Assembly (NCBI GenBank): GCA_024760545.1
Contig: CP060501.1
Span: 3,922,036 to 3,986,035 of the forward strand
Length of the DNA stretch: 64,000 nt
DNA from: Nitrospira sp.
GTDB taxonomy: Bacteria > Nitrospirota > Nitrospiria > Nitrospirales > Nitrospiraceae
Direction: 5' to 3'
A model generated the notes under the pieces. That model was not told the DNA's origin and searched no databases. It saw only the letters and a program-made list of their open reading frames with translations. Of this stretch, positions 16,645 through 26,061 are shown one piece after another (positions within the stretch are counted from its first letter, which is position 1; the number at the start of each line of letters is the position of its first letter). A program made the translations under genes and the position numbers.

Positions 16645-17019
16645 CTACACCGACTTCTGCGAATCCGTCTTCCGGGTCACGCGCCGCTTCGGGGCGATCG
16701 TTGGGGCCGGCGCTTCGTCAGGAATAGGAACATGCCGTGCATCGCTCCACAGACGCTCAATCGCATAGTGCGACCGAGAGTCCTGCCTGAATACATGGGC
16801 CACGACATCGCCAAAATCGAGGAGAACCCACTGGCCCGAGGTTGTCCCTTCAATACTCAGCGGCCGTTGGCCCACGCGAGAGAGTGCGTCGACAATGGAG
16901 TCAGCGACCGCGCGTGTTTGTCTGTCGGATTCCGCCGACCCGATGACCAGGTAATCAGCGATTGAGGTGAGCGGGGCCACGTGGAGGACTTGGACATCGA
17001 GGGCCTTCTTGTCAGACAT
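16645..17019 (-). CDS. rsfS: Ribosomal silencing factor RsfS
   Basis: Binds ribosomal protein L14 and blocks subunit joining under starvation. Core motifs DKKALDVQVLHVAPLTSIAD, SDRQTRAVADSIVDAL, GQWVLLDFGDVVAHVF and HYAIERLW are all present. The listed ATG start drops the first helix of the family. In-frame codons upstream encode ATALAVARA directly before it and reach an ATC codon at 17064, six bases after an ideal AGGAGG at 17071-17076, so the protein may really begin there. A basic tail of about 25 residues follows the core. Confidence 0.9.
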   Translation of the reverse strand: MSDKKALDVQVLHVAPLTSIADYLVIGSAESDRQTRAVADSIVDALSRVGQRPLSIEGTTSGQWVLLDFGDVVAHVFRQDSRSHYAIERLWSDARHVPIPDEAPAPTIAPKRRVTRKTDSQKSV

Positions 17020-17047
17020 AGCCCTAGCTACGGCAAGGGCGGTGGCC

Positions 17048-17782
17048 TTAGATGCGCGTACGATTACTGCCCTCCTGATAAAGATTATGGTGAAGTATAT
17101 AAGATTCTACTGAGGGGGGCAACATATTTGCCAGCGGCAGCCCGGACCGAATCCTCTGCCTGATTTCCGATGCGGAGGTCGGATGGGGTGGGAGGGACAA
17201 GCAGGTGATCCCAGGAGAGGCGGGGACGGCGATATCCACTTTGCTCACCGCACCGGCGTCGAGCCGTGCAAGCATCTGTGGATCGAGATGGGGAAACAAG
17301 GAAATCTTGGCTAGAGCACTGAAAGATTGTCCCGGCCTGGGAACCACGACGAAACGGCAGATCTTCAAGATCTGCTCCGGTGTTTTCCACATAGGAAAGT
17401 CGAGAAACGCGTCCAGCCCAATGATAAAGAACAGCTCTGTGGAAGGGCCAACCTGTTCCTGTAGTTCAAGAACCGTATCAATGGAGTACGATTTCCCCTT
17501 TCGCCGCAGTTCGAGGTCGGTGACGTCAAAAGCCGGGATTCCGGCGGTCGCCAGACGCACCATTTCGAGCCGAGCGTACGCTGGTGCGAGTGATTGGTCC
17601 TGCTTATGCGGTGGGTCGCCGGTTGGAATGAAGAGGATTCGAGAGAGCTGCATCCGATCATGCACGTCATGCGCAATGGCCAGGTGGCCGTTGTGAATGG
17701 GGTTGAAACTGCCGCCGAATAAGCCCAGACGAAGTGAAGCCGAGCGCTGAGTGCTGCGTACTGAGGGTTGAGGAGCATTCAT
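17048..17782 (-). CDS. nadD: Nicotinate-nucleotide adenylyltransferase
   Basis: Adenylates nicotinic acid mononucleotide in NAD synthesis. The 244 residues have the nucleotidyltransferase motif LGLFGGSFNPIHNGHLAIAH near residues 18-37 and the C-terminal SASEIRQRIRSGLP. It overlaps the possible extended start of rsfS downstream, a frequent neighbour in bacteria, and follows proB after 30 bases. Family length is somewhat long because of an N-terminal extension of about 17 residues, so a later start is possible. Confidence 0.93.
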   Translation of the reverse strand: MNAPQPSVRSTQRSASLRLGLFGGSFNPIHNGHLAIAHDVHDRMQLSRILFIPTGDPPHKQDQSLAPAYARLEMVRLATAGIPAFDVTDLELRRKGKSYSIDTVLELQEQVGPSTELFFIIGLDAFLDFPMWKTPEQILKICRFVVVPRPGQSFSALAKISLFPHLDPQMLARLDAGAVSKVDIAVPASPGITCLSLPPHPTSASEIRQRIRSGLPLANMLPPSVESYILHHNLYQEGSNRTRI

Positions 17783-17812
17783 AACGCAGGATTCAGTACT
17801 GGAGACTCGGGA

Positions 17813-18934
17813 CTAGAGGATCACAAGATTGTCTCGATGGATGACTTCCTCATATTCTTGAGGGCCGAACTGTTCTTGAATATCGGCTGTCTTGAGCCCT
17901 TTCATTCGGTTTAATGAGTCGGACGAACAGTTCACCAAGCCTTTGGCGAATTCCTTTCCGTCCGTATCAAGACAATTGACCGGATCCCCGGCTTCAAATG
18001 ATCCCGTGACCTGGAGGACGCCCGAAGCCAATAGACTTTTCCCTCGCTTCGTCAGTGCATCGACTGCTCCTTGGTCGAGGTGTATCTGGCCGCGGGCGCG
18101 AAGCGTGAAGGCGATCCAATGTTTGCGACTGTTGAGGCGACGCTCCCTGGCAAGAAAGAGACTTCCGCCTGGCTCACCGGCGAGAACCTTCGGCAGGAGT
18201 CCGGCCCGTTCGCCGTTGAGAATCAGGGTAGAGATTCCATACTCTCCGACTTTTTTGGCGGCTCGTAGCTTGGTTGCCATTCCCCCGGTGCCTTCAAATG
18301 TGCTGGACACTCCCGCCCGGCGCTCAATATCTTGGGTAATCTCCGGAATGAGTGGAATCAGAGTGGCGGACGGATTTTTGCGCGGATCTTCAGTATACAG
18401 ACCGTCGACGTCCGAGAGAATCACCAGCAGGTCTGCATCCGCCAGGTGAGCCACTTCGCTTGCAAGGGTGTCGTTGTCGCCGACTCTGATCTCATCAACC
18501 GCGACGGTATCATTTTCGTTGATGATCGGCAGGATGCCGAACCCAATGAGCGCCGAAAGGGTATGGCGGGCATTGAGAAAACGGCGTCGATCAGCGAGAT
18601 CCTGGTGGGTGAGGAGAATCTGCGCCACTTGAATCCCCAGGCGCTCGAAGGCCTTTTCATAGGCCCACATCAGTCGGCTTTGCCCCACAGCCGCCGCAGC
18701 CTGCTTGACTGGAAGGCTTTTGGGATAGTCTTTCAGCTGTAACTTTCGAATACCGGAGACGATGGCACCCGAGGAGACGATCAGGACTTCACGATCCTGA
18801 GTTCGGAGAGAAGCAATTTCATCGGCCAATCTCTCGATTTGGTGGGGGCGTAAACCCTCCGCACGCGAAGCGATCAGGCTGCTGCCGATCTTGATGACGA
18901 TCCGTTTGGCCTGTGCTAAGAGCGTGTCTCGCAT
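17813..18934 (-). CDS. proB: Glutamate 5-kinase with PUA domain
   Basis: Phosphorylates glutamate, the first step of proline synthesis. Of 373 residues, the N-terminal two thirds are an amino acid kinase fold (RIVIKIGSSLIASRAEGLRP, EVLIVSSGAIVSGIRKL, INENDTVAVDEIRVGDNDTL, LLVILSDVDGLYTEDPR) and about 275-373 are a PUA domain (DQGAVDALTKRGKSLLASGV). The start lies 19 bases inside the end of obgE, so the two are coupled. No proA follows directly. Confidence 0.95.
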   Translation of the reverse strand: MRDTLLAQAKRIVIKIGSSLIASRAEGLRPHQIERLADEIASLRTQDREVLIVSSGAIVSGIRKLQLKDYPKSLPVKQAAAAVGQSRLMWAYEKAFERLGIQVAQILLTHQDLADRRRFLNARHTLSALIGFGILPIINENDTVAVDEIRVGDNDTLASEVAHLADADLLVILSDVDGLYTEDPRKNPSATLIPLIPEITQDIERRAGVSSTFEGTGGMATKLRAAKKVGEYGISTLILNGERAGLLPKVLAGEPGGSLFLARERRLNSRKHWIAFTLRARGQIHLDQGAVDALTKRGKSLLASGVLQVTGSFEAGDPVNCLDTDGKEFAKGLVNCSSDSLNRMKGLKTADIQEQFGPQEYEEVIHRDNLVIL

Positions 18935-19941
18935 GGGATCGTTCGCAACGTCTCCATCTGCTTCCCGACGTAAATGATCAGGTTATCGAGCCCCTGATTG
19001 GTGGCGGCCGAAATCGCCAAGCAGGGATAGCCTTGCTGCCGGCAATAGGTCTGCAGCCGAGCCAGCCGCTCACTTTGGCCGATCACATCGATCTTTGTCG
19101 CAACGATGGCAAATGGGCGGTGGGTGAGTGTCGGGTCGTAGGCAGAAAGTTCCTGCCGCAGAGTTTCGAAACTGGCGACCGGATCTTCAGCGGCCCATTC
19201 TGAGACATCGATCAGGTGGAGTAAGAAAGCGGTGCGTTCGATATGACGGAGGAACTGTACCCCCAGACCTTTTCCTTCGTGGGCACCCTCGATCAAGCCG
19301 GGGATATCGGCCACGACAAAGCTGCGGTCGGATCCCCACCGAACAACGCCGAGATTCGGAACCAGCGTGGTAAAGGGATAATCAGCGATCTTGGGACGCG
19401 CCGCTGAAATAGCGGCAATGAGCGTTGATTTCCCGGCGTTCGGAAATCCCAGCAGCCCAACGTCGGCAAGCAGTTTGAGCTCAAGCCGCAATGTCCGCTC
19501 TTCTCCCGGAGTGCCGGGAGTGCATTTTGTCGGTACTCGATTGACGGAGGTGGCGAAGTTGCTGTTCCCTTTCCCGCCCCGCCCTCCTTGTGCAATCACG
19601 GCTGTTTGGCCATCCTCGATGAAATCGACGACTATTTCTTTCGTCTGGTCATCGTAGACGATGGTACCGACGGGAACGGTGATGGTGACGTCTTCTCCCG
19701 AGCGGCCTGTGCAATTGGACCCACCGCCGTGGCGCCCATCTTGGGCCTCATACTGCTTCTGGTAGCGGAGGTCGAGTAGAGTCGTCAATCGATGGGACGC
19801 GGTCATGATGATATCGCCGCCATCGCCGCCGTCGCCGCCGTCCGGACCTCCGCGTGGAACGAACATCTCCCTTCGGAAGCTGCAGATGCCGTTTCCGCCG
19901 CGGCCGGCTCGCACCATGATGTGTACTTCATCGACGAACAT
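18916..19941 (-). CDS. obgE: Obg family GTPase
   Basis: Essential ribosome-associated GTPase. The 341 residues comprise the glycine-rich Obg domain (about 1-158: VDEVHIMVRAGRGGNGICSF, GGDGGDGGDI) and the G domain with G1 GFPNAGKSTLIAAIS, G3 VADIPGLIEGAHEGKGLG and G4 FAIVATKIDVI. The C-terminal OCT domain of some Obg proteins is absent, as in most short versions. It lies downstream of rpmA, the standard rplU-rpmA-obgE order. Confidence 0.96.
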   Translation of the reverse strand: MFVDEVHIMVRAGRGGNGICSFRREMFVPRGGPDGGDGGDGGDIIMTASHRLTTLLDLRYQKQYEAQDGRHGGGSNCTGRSGEDVTITVPVGTIVYDDQTKEIVVDFIEDGQTAVIAQGGRGGKGNSNFATSVNRVPTKCTPGTPGEERTLRLELKLLADVGLLGFPNAGKSTLIAAISAARPKIADYPFTTLVPNLGVVRWGSDRSFVVADIPGLIEGAHEGKGLGVQFLRHIERTAFLLHLIDVSEWAAEDPVASFETLRQELSAYDPTLTHRPFAIVATKIDVIGQSERLARLQTYCRQQGYPCLAISAATNQGLDNLIIYVGKQMETLRTIPCETRS

Positions 19942-20064
19942 AGGCTGGTAAACCCTATAGACGGTTTGATTAAGAGATGAGAAAGTATACCTGACCCTGA
20001 GCCGAGGAGGGGAGGGAGAATTTACCCAACCATGATCGTTAGGGAAGCGAGCGGAAAACGAGAA

Positions 20065-20328
20065 TCAGGACTTGGTTGGAACGGGGTACACGCTGACCTT
20101 TCGTCTGCCGCGTCCACCCTCAAACTTGACCACGCCGCTCATTTTGGCGAACAAGGTATGGTCCCTCCCAAGGTCCACATTGAACCCAGGAAAAAACTTG
20201 GTACCACGCTGGCGGACGATAATGCTGCCGGCGGTAACCGTTTGACCGCCATAGGCCTTCACACCTAAATATTGAGGATTGCTGTCGCGGCCGTTACGTG
20301 ATGATCCGCCGCCTTTGTTTGTCGCCAT
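20065..20328 (-). CDS. rpmA: 50S ribosomal protein L27
   Basis: 87-residue large-subunit protein near the peptidyl transferase centre. It starts [20 protein letters not shown] and contains [20 protein letters not shown] and the [10 protein letters not shown] motif. It lacks the cleavable N-terminal extension found in Firmicutes. It follows rplU by 21 bases. Confidence 0.97.
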   Translation of the reverse strand: MATNKGGGSSRNGRDSNPQYLGVKAYGGQTVTAGSIIVRQRGTKFFPGFNVDLGRDHTLFAKMSGVVKFEGGRGRRKVSVYPVPTKS

Positions 20329-20349
20329 GGTAGGTCCTTCTCGTCTTAA

Positions 20350-20664
20350 TTAGGCCGTTGCAATGTTCGTGATCAACAGCTTGGTGAATCCTTGTCGGTG
20401 TCCACGGGTGCGGCGGTAGTTCTTACGGCGTTTCTTCTTAAACACGGTGATCGATCGAGTCCGTCCGTGCCGCACGATTTCGGCTGTGACTTTGGCACCG
20501 CTCAGTAGCGGTTGTCCGATCATGACACCGGCATCGCCGTGCACGAGATGAACCTGGTCGAGTTCGACCTGAGCCCCGACGTCTCCGGCCAGGCTTTGAA
20601 CCTGAATCGTAGAACCTGTTTCGACCCGATATTGTTTACCACCCGTTTCAACGATTGCGTACAT
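20350..20664 (-). CDS. rplU: 50S ribosomal protein L21
   Basis: 104-residue 23S rRNA-binding protein. Motifs YAIVETGGKQYRVETGSTIQ, HGRTRSITVFKKKRRKNYRR and RGHRQGFTKLLI are diagnostic. I chose the ATG at 20664, eight bases after GGAG. The longer frame from 20703 cannot be translated from the promoter at 20695-20723, because that ATG lies inside the promoter spacer. Confidence 0.96.
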   Translation of the reverse strand: MYAIVETGGKQYRVETGSTIQVQSLAGDVGAQVELDQVHLVHGDAGVMIGQPLLSGAKVTAEIVRHGRTRSITVFKKKRRKNYRRTRGHRQGFTKLLITNIATA

Positions 20665-20694
20665 ATCCATATCTCCACGCTTGAGGAACGGTTC

Positions 20695-20723
20695 ATTTAA
20701 CATGGGGGTATGAGGGGTGTCAA
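20695..20723 (-). promoter_or_regulatory. Sigma-70-type promoter for rplU-rpmA-obgE
   Basis: On the minus strand TTGACA (20718-20723) is followed after 17 bases by TTAAAT (20695-20700). The predicted transcript starts about 24 bases before the rplU ATG. Confidence 0.65.
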
Positions 20724-20873
20724 GCCGAGCGCCTCATAAATCAGCGATCGCCTGCAAGCCCCCTCTTTCGTGGGCTAGGACGTCGGCCCCGCCCGCACGT
20801 ATGCTGAGCGCCACCAAGAGATAGCACCGATCCGGTGCTTCTACAGTACAGACAGGGAGATGACAACGAGATC

Positions 20874-21218
20874 ATGCCTGCTACCAACAAATTTGTGATT
20901 CGTACGTATCACCGGATTCCGGTTCGCTGCGAGGTGTACTACCTGGGCGGAGATTTTCTCGGAAAGGGAACCGTGATGAACCTGTGTCGTAACGGATTCC
21001 GTGTGCTGGGCGATCATCAAGTGGTGCCCGGGATGGAGCTTGTCATTCGGCTCACCCTTCCTGACAGAGATGAGCCGGTCGAAATCCAGCGTGTTATTGT
21101 TCGATGGGTGCGTGGTCTGTTGTTTGGGGCCAAAGTGGTGACCATGAGCCCGGATGGGGAAGATCGAGTCGGAACGTTTCTGAGTTCCCGCCTTCGCGCC
21201 TATTGCGCCTCTTCGTAA
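20874..21218 (+). CDS. PilZ-domain protein
   Basis: 114-residue single-domain protein resembling PilZ, a c-di-GMP-binding fold. It shows the arginine-rich lead TYHRIPVRCEVYYL, the NLCRNGFRV segment in the place of the usual (D/N)xSxxG motif (Cys in place of Ser), and a following beta barrel (GMELVIRLTLPD, IQRVIVRWVRGLLFG). The altered motif makes c-di-GMP binding uncertain. The ATG at 20874 was preferred to an upstream alternative-codon start at 20835. It is divergent from rplU. Confidence 0.75.
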   Translation: MPATNKFVIRTYHRIPVRCEVYYLGGDFLGKGTVMNLCRNGFRVLGDHQVVPGMELVIRLTLPDRDEPVEIQRVIVRWVRGLLFGAKVVTMSPDGEDRVGTFLSSRLRAYCASS

Positions 21219-21271
21219 GCGATCGCGTCACCCGGCGAGCATGCTTCCAGGCTAAGTACCGGTCCGTTTGC

Positions 21272-21300
21272 TTGACCCCCGTACAGCCTCACGCTATAGT
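21272..21300 (+). promoter_or_regulatory. Sigma-70-type promoter for ilvE
   Basis: TTGACC (21272-21277), 17-base spacer, TATAGT (21295-21300), 54 bases before the ilvE start codon. Confidence 0.6.
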
Positions 21301-21354
21301 CGTTCTCGTTGATCGAGCCGGGATTGCACCATCCTGAACGGGAGATTGCCTCCA

Positions 21355-22269
21355 ATGCTGGAACCAGTTGAAAAAATCTGGATGGACGGAAAGTTTGTGG
21401 CGTGGGAGGAGGCCAACGTCCATGTCCTGACTCATTCGTTACACTATGGTTTGGCAGCGTTTGAAGGACTCCGGTGTTACAAAGGCAAATCGGGATCCGC
21501 AATTTTCCGGCTGCAGGAGCATGTCGATCGACTATTTGATTCGGCCCATATCGCCATGATGGTCATGCCGTATGACAAGAAACAGATTGCCGACGCCATT
21601 GTGGAAACAGTTCGCATCAATCGTCTCGATGCCTGTTATATTCGCCCCTTGGTCTACATCGGGTACGGTGCGATGGGCGTGCACCCGGGCGACAATCCGA
21701 TACGGATGGCCATTGCGGCTTGGAAATGGGGCGCTTACCTGGGTGACGATGCGCTGGCCAATGGGATGCGTGCGTGTGTTTCTTCCTTCACCAGGCACCA
21801 TGTGAATGTGTCCATGACCAGAGGAAAAATATCCGGGTACTATGTGAACTCCATCATGGCCAAGCGACAGGCCAAGGCCGACGGATATGACGAAGCGATT
21901 CTTCTCGACCCCGAGGGCTACGTAGCCGAGGGAACCGGAGAGAATGTGTTTATCGTTCGCCGGGGCGTTCTCAAAACGACGCCGCTCACGTCGGTGCTGG
22001 AAGGGATCACGAGAAACTCCGTCATGCAATTGGCCCAAGAGCGAAAAATCACTGTGGCCGAAGAACGATTCACGCGCGATGAAATGTACATCGCCGACGA
22101 AGTGTTCGTAACCGGCACTGCCGCCGAATTGACCCCGGTTCGAGAAATCGACAATCGGCGAATCGGAAATGGCGCGCCCGGACCGATTACGCGTGCCCTC
22201 CAACATGCCTTCTTTTCGATTGTGCGTGGGGAAGATCCTGCCCACGAATCCTGGCTGACCCGGGTCTGA
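21355..22269 (+). CDS. ilvE: Branched-chain amino acid aminotransferase
   Basis: PLP enzyme making the last step of leucine, isoleucine and valine synthesis. The 304 residues contain VHVLTHSLHYGLAAFEGLRC, YIRPLVYIGYGAMGV, the PLP lysine region GYYVNSIMAKRQAKADGYDE and LDPEGYVAEGTGENVFIVRR, all standard for class IV aminotransferases. The ATG at 21355 follows GGGAG; a TTG nine bases upstream is less likely. Convergent with secG. Confidence 0.95.
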   Translation: MLEPVEKIWMDGKFVAWEEANVHVLTHSLHYGLAAFEGLRCYKGKSGSAIFRLQEHVDRLFDSAHIAMMVMPYDKKQIADAIVETVRINRLDACYIRPLVYIGYGAMGVHPGDNPIRMAIAAWKWGAYLGDDALANGMRACVSSFTRHHVNVSMTRGKISGYYVNSIMAKRQAKADGYDEAILLDPEGYVAEGTGENVFIVRRGVLKTTPLTSVLEGITRNSVMQLAQERKITVAEERFTRDEMYIADEVFVTGTAAELTPVREIDNRRIGNGAPGPITRALQHAFFSIVRGEDPAHESWLTRV

Positions 22270-22362
22270 CGATCGAAAGCACCGTAGAACGATCATTGAC
22301 CGGGGAGCGGCCTCGCCGCGATATTCCCGTTTGAAGAAAAACGCGAAGCTGATTTCGTCCGG

Positions 22363-22719
22363 TTAGTGGCCGGCTGCCGGAGTGTCCCCTGACGGATGCG
22401 ATTCCGAGGGTGGCTGGGAGGATGGCCCTGACGGAGGTGCCGCCGGTTCGCTTTTTTGCTGCAGGTCAATCACTGTCGAGGAAAAGTTCCGTTGCTTGGC
22501 CAAAATTGCCAGCGTGAGCGACGTGACCATGAATACGGCCGCGACGATGACGGTAAACTTGCTCAGGAAGTTGGCAGGTCCCCGGCTTCCAAACACCGTC
22601 TGACTGGAGCCGCCGAATGCGGCACCGATCTCCGCTCCCTTCCCTGATTGCAGAAGAATCGCCCCGATCATCAGAAAACATATCAGCACGTGGACTACGA
22701 CAATCAGCGTATACAGCAT
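22363..22719 (-). CDS. secG: Preprotein translocase subunit SecG
   Basis: 118-residue membrane subunit of the SecYEG channel. Two membrane helices (YTLIVVVHVLICFLMIGAIL and FTVIVAAVFMVTSLTLAILA) flank the conserved loop GKGAEIGAAFGGSSQTVFGS. A Pro/Ser-rich tail of about 35 residues follows. It is seven bases downstream of tpiA, the common gap-pgk-tpiA-secG order. Confidence 0.95.
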   Translation of the reverse strand: MLYTLIVVVHVLICFLMIGAILLQSGKGAEIGAAFGGSSQTVFGSRGPANFLSKFTVIVAAVFMVTSLTLAILAKQRNFSSTVIDLQQKSEPAAPPSGPSSQPPSESHPSGDTPAAGH

Positions 22720-22725
22720 GAGATT

Positions 22726-23508
22726 TCAGACTCCGATTGACTTCGTGACGGAAGCGATCTTGGCGATTGTAGCAAAGGAATCAACCTGGAGACAAGCTCC
22801 GCCGATGAGTGCGCCATCGATCTGGTCAGAGGATAACAACGATTCTGCATTTTGAGGCGTGACGCTCCCTCCATAGAGAATCCTCGTGGATTCGGCGATC
22901 GTGGGCGACCATGTGACGGCAAGGACTTGTCGAATCGTGCGGTGGGCGGCGACGGCTTGGTCCGCTGTCGCTGCTTTGCCGGTGCCGATCGCCCATACCG
23001 GCTCATAGGCGATGATGAAGTCGGCCATTGCGTCGGAGGGAATGCCGGACAGACTTTCCTGGAGTTGGTGGGTCAGCACGGTGTCGGTCGTCCCGCCGTC
23101 TCGTTGGGCCAGCGATTCCCCGATGCAGAGGATGGGGCGCAGCCCATGTTTGAGCGCTGCGCGAATCTTCTTGTGGATGCCGTCGTTCTGCTCGCCGAAA
23201 AGAGTTCGCCGCTCAGAATGGCCTAGGATGACATAGCGGCAGCCGAGGTCTTTGAGCATCGGCGCGGAGACTTCTCCCGTAAAGGCGCCGCTATCTTCCC
23301 AAAACATATTCTGGGCGCCGAGCTGAATCGGAGACGATGGGCCCAAGGCGTTGCGGACCGATTCCAGCGCAGTGAATGGGGGAGCAATGGCCAGTTCAAC
23401 GGTTGTGGATGGAGCAGGAAGGCGCTCTTTCAGCTCACGCACGAAGGAGACCGCTTCGGACGCGGTCTTATTCAGCTTCCAGTTGCCGACGATCAGGACT
23501 CTGCGCAC
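22726..23508 (-). CDS. tpiA: Triosephosphate isomerase
   Basis: Interconverts dihydroxyacetone phosphate and glyceraldehyde 3-phosphate. The 260-residue TIM barrel shows the N-terminal VGNWKLNKT (catalytic Lys), the His of YVILGHSERR and the catalytic Glu motif FIIAYEPVWAIGTGKAAT, with the phosphate loop ILYGGSVTPQN. Member of the gap-pgk-tpiA-secG operon. Confidence 0.97.
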   Translation of the reverse strand: MRRVLIVGNWKLNKTASEAVSFVRELKERLPAPSTTVELAIAPPFTALESVRNALGPSSPIQLGAQNMFWEDSGAFTGEVSAPMLKDLGCRYVILGHSERRTLFGEQNDGIHKKIRAALKHGLRPILCIGESLAQRDGGTTDTVLTHQLQESLSGIPSDAMADFIIAYEPVWAIGTGKAATADQAVAAHRTIRQVLAVTWSPTIAESTRILYGGSVTPQNAESLLSSDQIDGALIGGACLQVDSFATIAKIASVTKSIGV

Positions 23509-23544
23509 CGCGATTCCCGGTCTCTATTCTTTGAGGGTTATCGA

Positions 23545-24744
23545 TCAGTTCGGGCGGTCAGGCAGCGCCGCAAGGCCGGGAAGTGTTTTGCCTTCGAGTA
23601 ATTCCAGGGCCGCGCCACCTCCGGTGGAGATGAACGACATATTCTCCGAGACGCCGGCTCGATGAACGGCCAGACTCGTTTCGCCGCCGCCGACTATCGT
23701 GAGGGCGTATGCATCGGCGATCGCGTGAGCCATGGCAAACGTGCCCCTGGCATAGGCGTCGATTTCGAACACACCCATCGGGCCGTTCCACAGGATGGTT
23801 TTCGCATTTTGAACCGCTTCATTGAACAGCTTGACGGAGGCCGGACCGATGTCGAGGGCATACCATCCTTTGGGAATCTCCTGCACAGGAACAATCTTGG
23901 TTTCAGCGCCCACCTCTCGGCTGGCCGCAACCACACAATCGACGGGTAGGTAAAATTTGACTCCTCGTGAGAGCGCGTGGTCTTCGATTCCCCGGGCAAA
24001 ATCCAACATGTCCATTTCGACGAGGGAATTACCGATCTCCATGCCCTTTGCCTTCAAGAACGTAAACGCCATCCCGCCGCCGATGATGACTTTATCGACT
24101 TTCTTCCCCAGGTTTTCGATGACGCCGATCTTTCCGGATACCTTCGCGCCTCCCAGAATGGCGGCAAACGGCCGAACGGGGTTGGCGACAGCGCCCTCGA
24201 GGTACTCGATTTCCTTCTTCAGCAGCGCGCCTGCGGCCGCGTCAGCAATGAACTTCGTGATCCCGACGGTCGACGCGTGAGCCCGATGCGCTGCTCCGAA
24301 GGCGTCGTTGATGAAGACGTCGCCGAGCGAAGCCAGGGCCTTGGCGAAGGCGTCGTCGTTCTTCTCCTCGCCTTCGTGAAAGCGGAGATTTTCCAGCAAG
24401 AGCACATCTCCGTCCTTCATCTTGGCGACCAGCTTCTCGACGGCCGGGCCAATACAGTCCGGCGCGAAGATCACTTCTTTACCGAGCAGCCGGCCCAGGC
24501 GTTTTGCGACAGGCGCCAGGCTATACTTGGGCTCAAAGGCACCCTTCGGCCGACCGAGGTGAGAGCAGAGAATAACTTTGGCGCCCTCGTCGACGACGCG
24601 ATTGATGGTCGGCAAGGTCGAGCGAATGCGGGTGTCGTCGGTAATTTGCAGCGCTTCATCGAGCGGGACGTTGAAATCGGCGCGGATGATGACGCGCTTG
24701 CCACGAAGTTGCACATCGTCGATCGTTTTCTTGTGCAAGTTCAT
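23545..24744 (-). CDS. pgk: Phosphoglycerate kinase
   Basis: Transfers phosphate between 1,3-bisphosphoglycerate and ADP in glycolysis or gluconeogenesis. The 399 residues include the substrate site VIIRADFNVPLDEALQITDD, SHLGRPKGAFEPKYSLAPVA, FGAAHRAHASTVG, the hinge and nucleotide site AILGGAKVSGKIGVIENL and the terminal TIVGGGETSLAVHRAGVSEN. Length is normal. Lies between gap and tpiA. Confidence 0.97.
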   Translation of the reverse strand: MNLHKKTIDDVQLRGKRVIIRADFNVPLDEALQITDDTRIRSTLPTINRVVDEGAKVILCSHLGRPKGAFEPKYSLAPVAKRLGRLLGKEVIFAPDCIGPAVEKLVAKMKDGDVLLLENLRFHEGEEKNDDAFAKALASLGDVFINDAFGAAHRAHASTVGITKFIADAAAGALLKKEIEYLEGAVANPVRPFAAILGGAKVSGKIGVIENLGKKVDKVIIGGGMAFTFLKAKGMEIGNSLVEMDMLDFARGIEDHALSRGVKFYLPVDCVVAASREVGAETKIVPVQEIPKGWYALDIGPASVKLFNEAVQNAKTILWNGPMGVFEIDAYARGTFAMAHAIADAYALTIVGGGETSLAVHRAGVSENMSFISTGGGAALELLEGKTLPGLAALPDRPN

Positions 24745-24827
24745 GGCGAGGCTCCTTCAGCTAGGTTCGGCCAAAACGGGTTAGATGAATTCGTTAGACG
24801 CCTATCCCACCTTCACGCTCGGGGCAC

Positions 24828-25946
<1,119 letters not shown>

Positions 25947-26061
25947 TCAAAATGTCACAACTACGGGGGACGCTCGTGGGCACCGGACCCGTTGGCGCGC
26001 TTTTGGTTCCGGTACGTGGCTGTGGAGTCCAAAGTACAGGCAGGCAATTTTGGAGACACAT

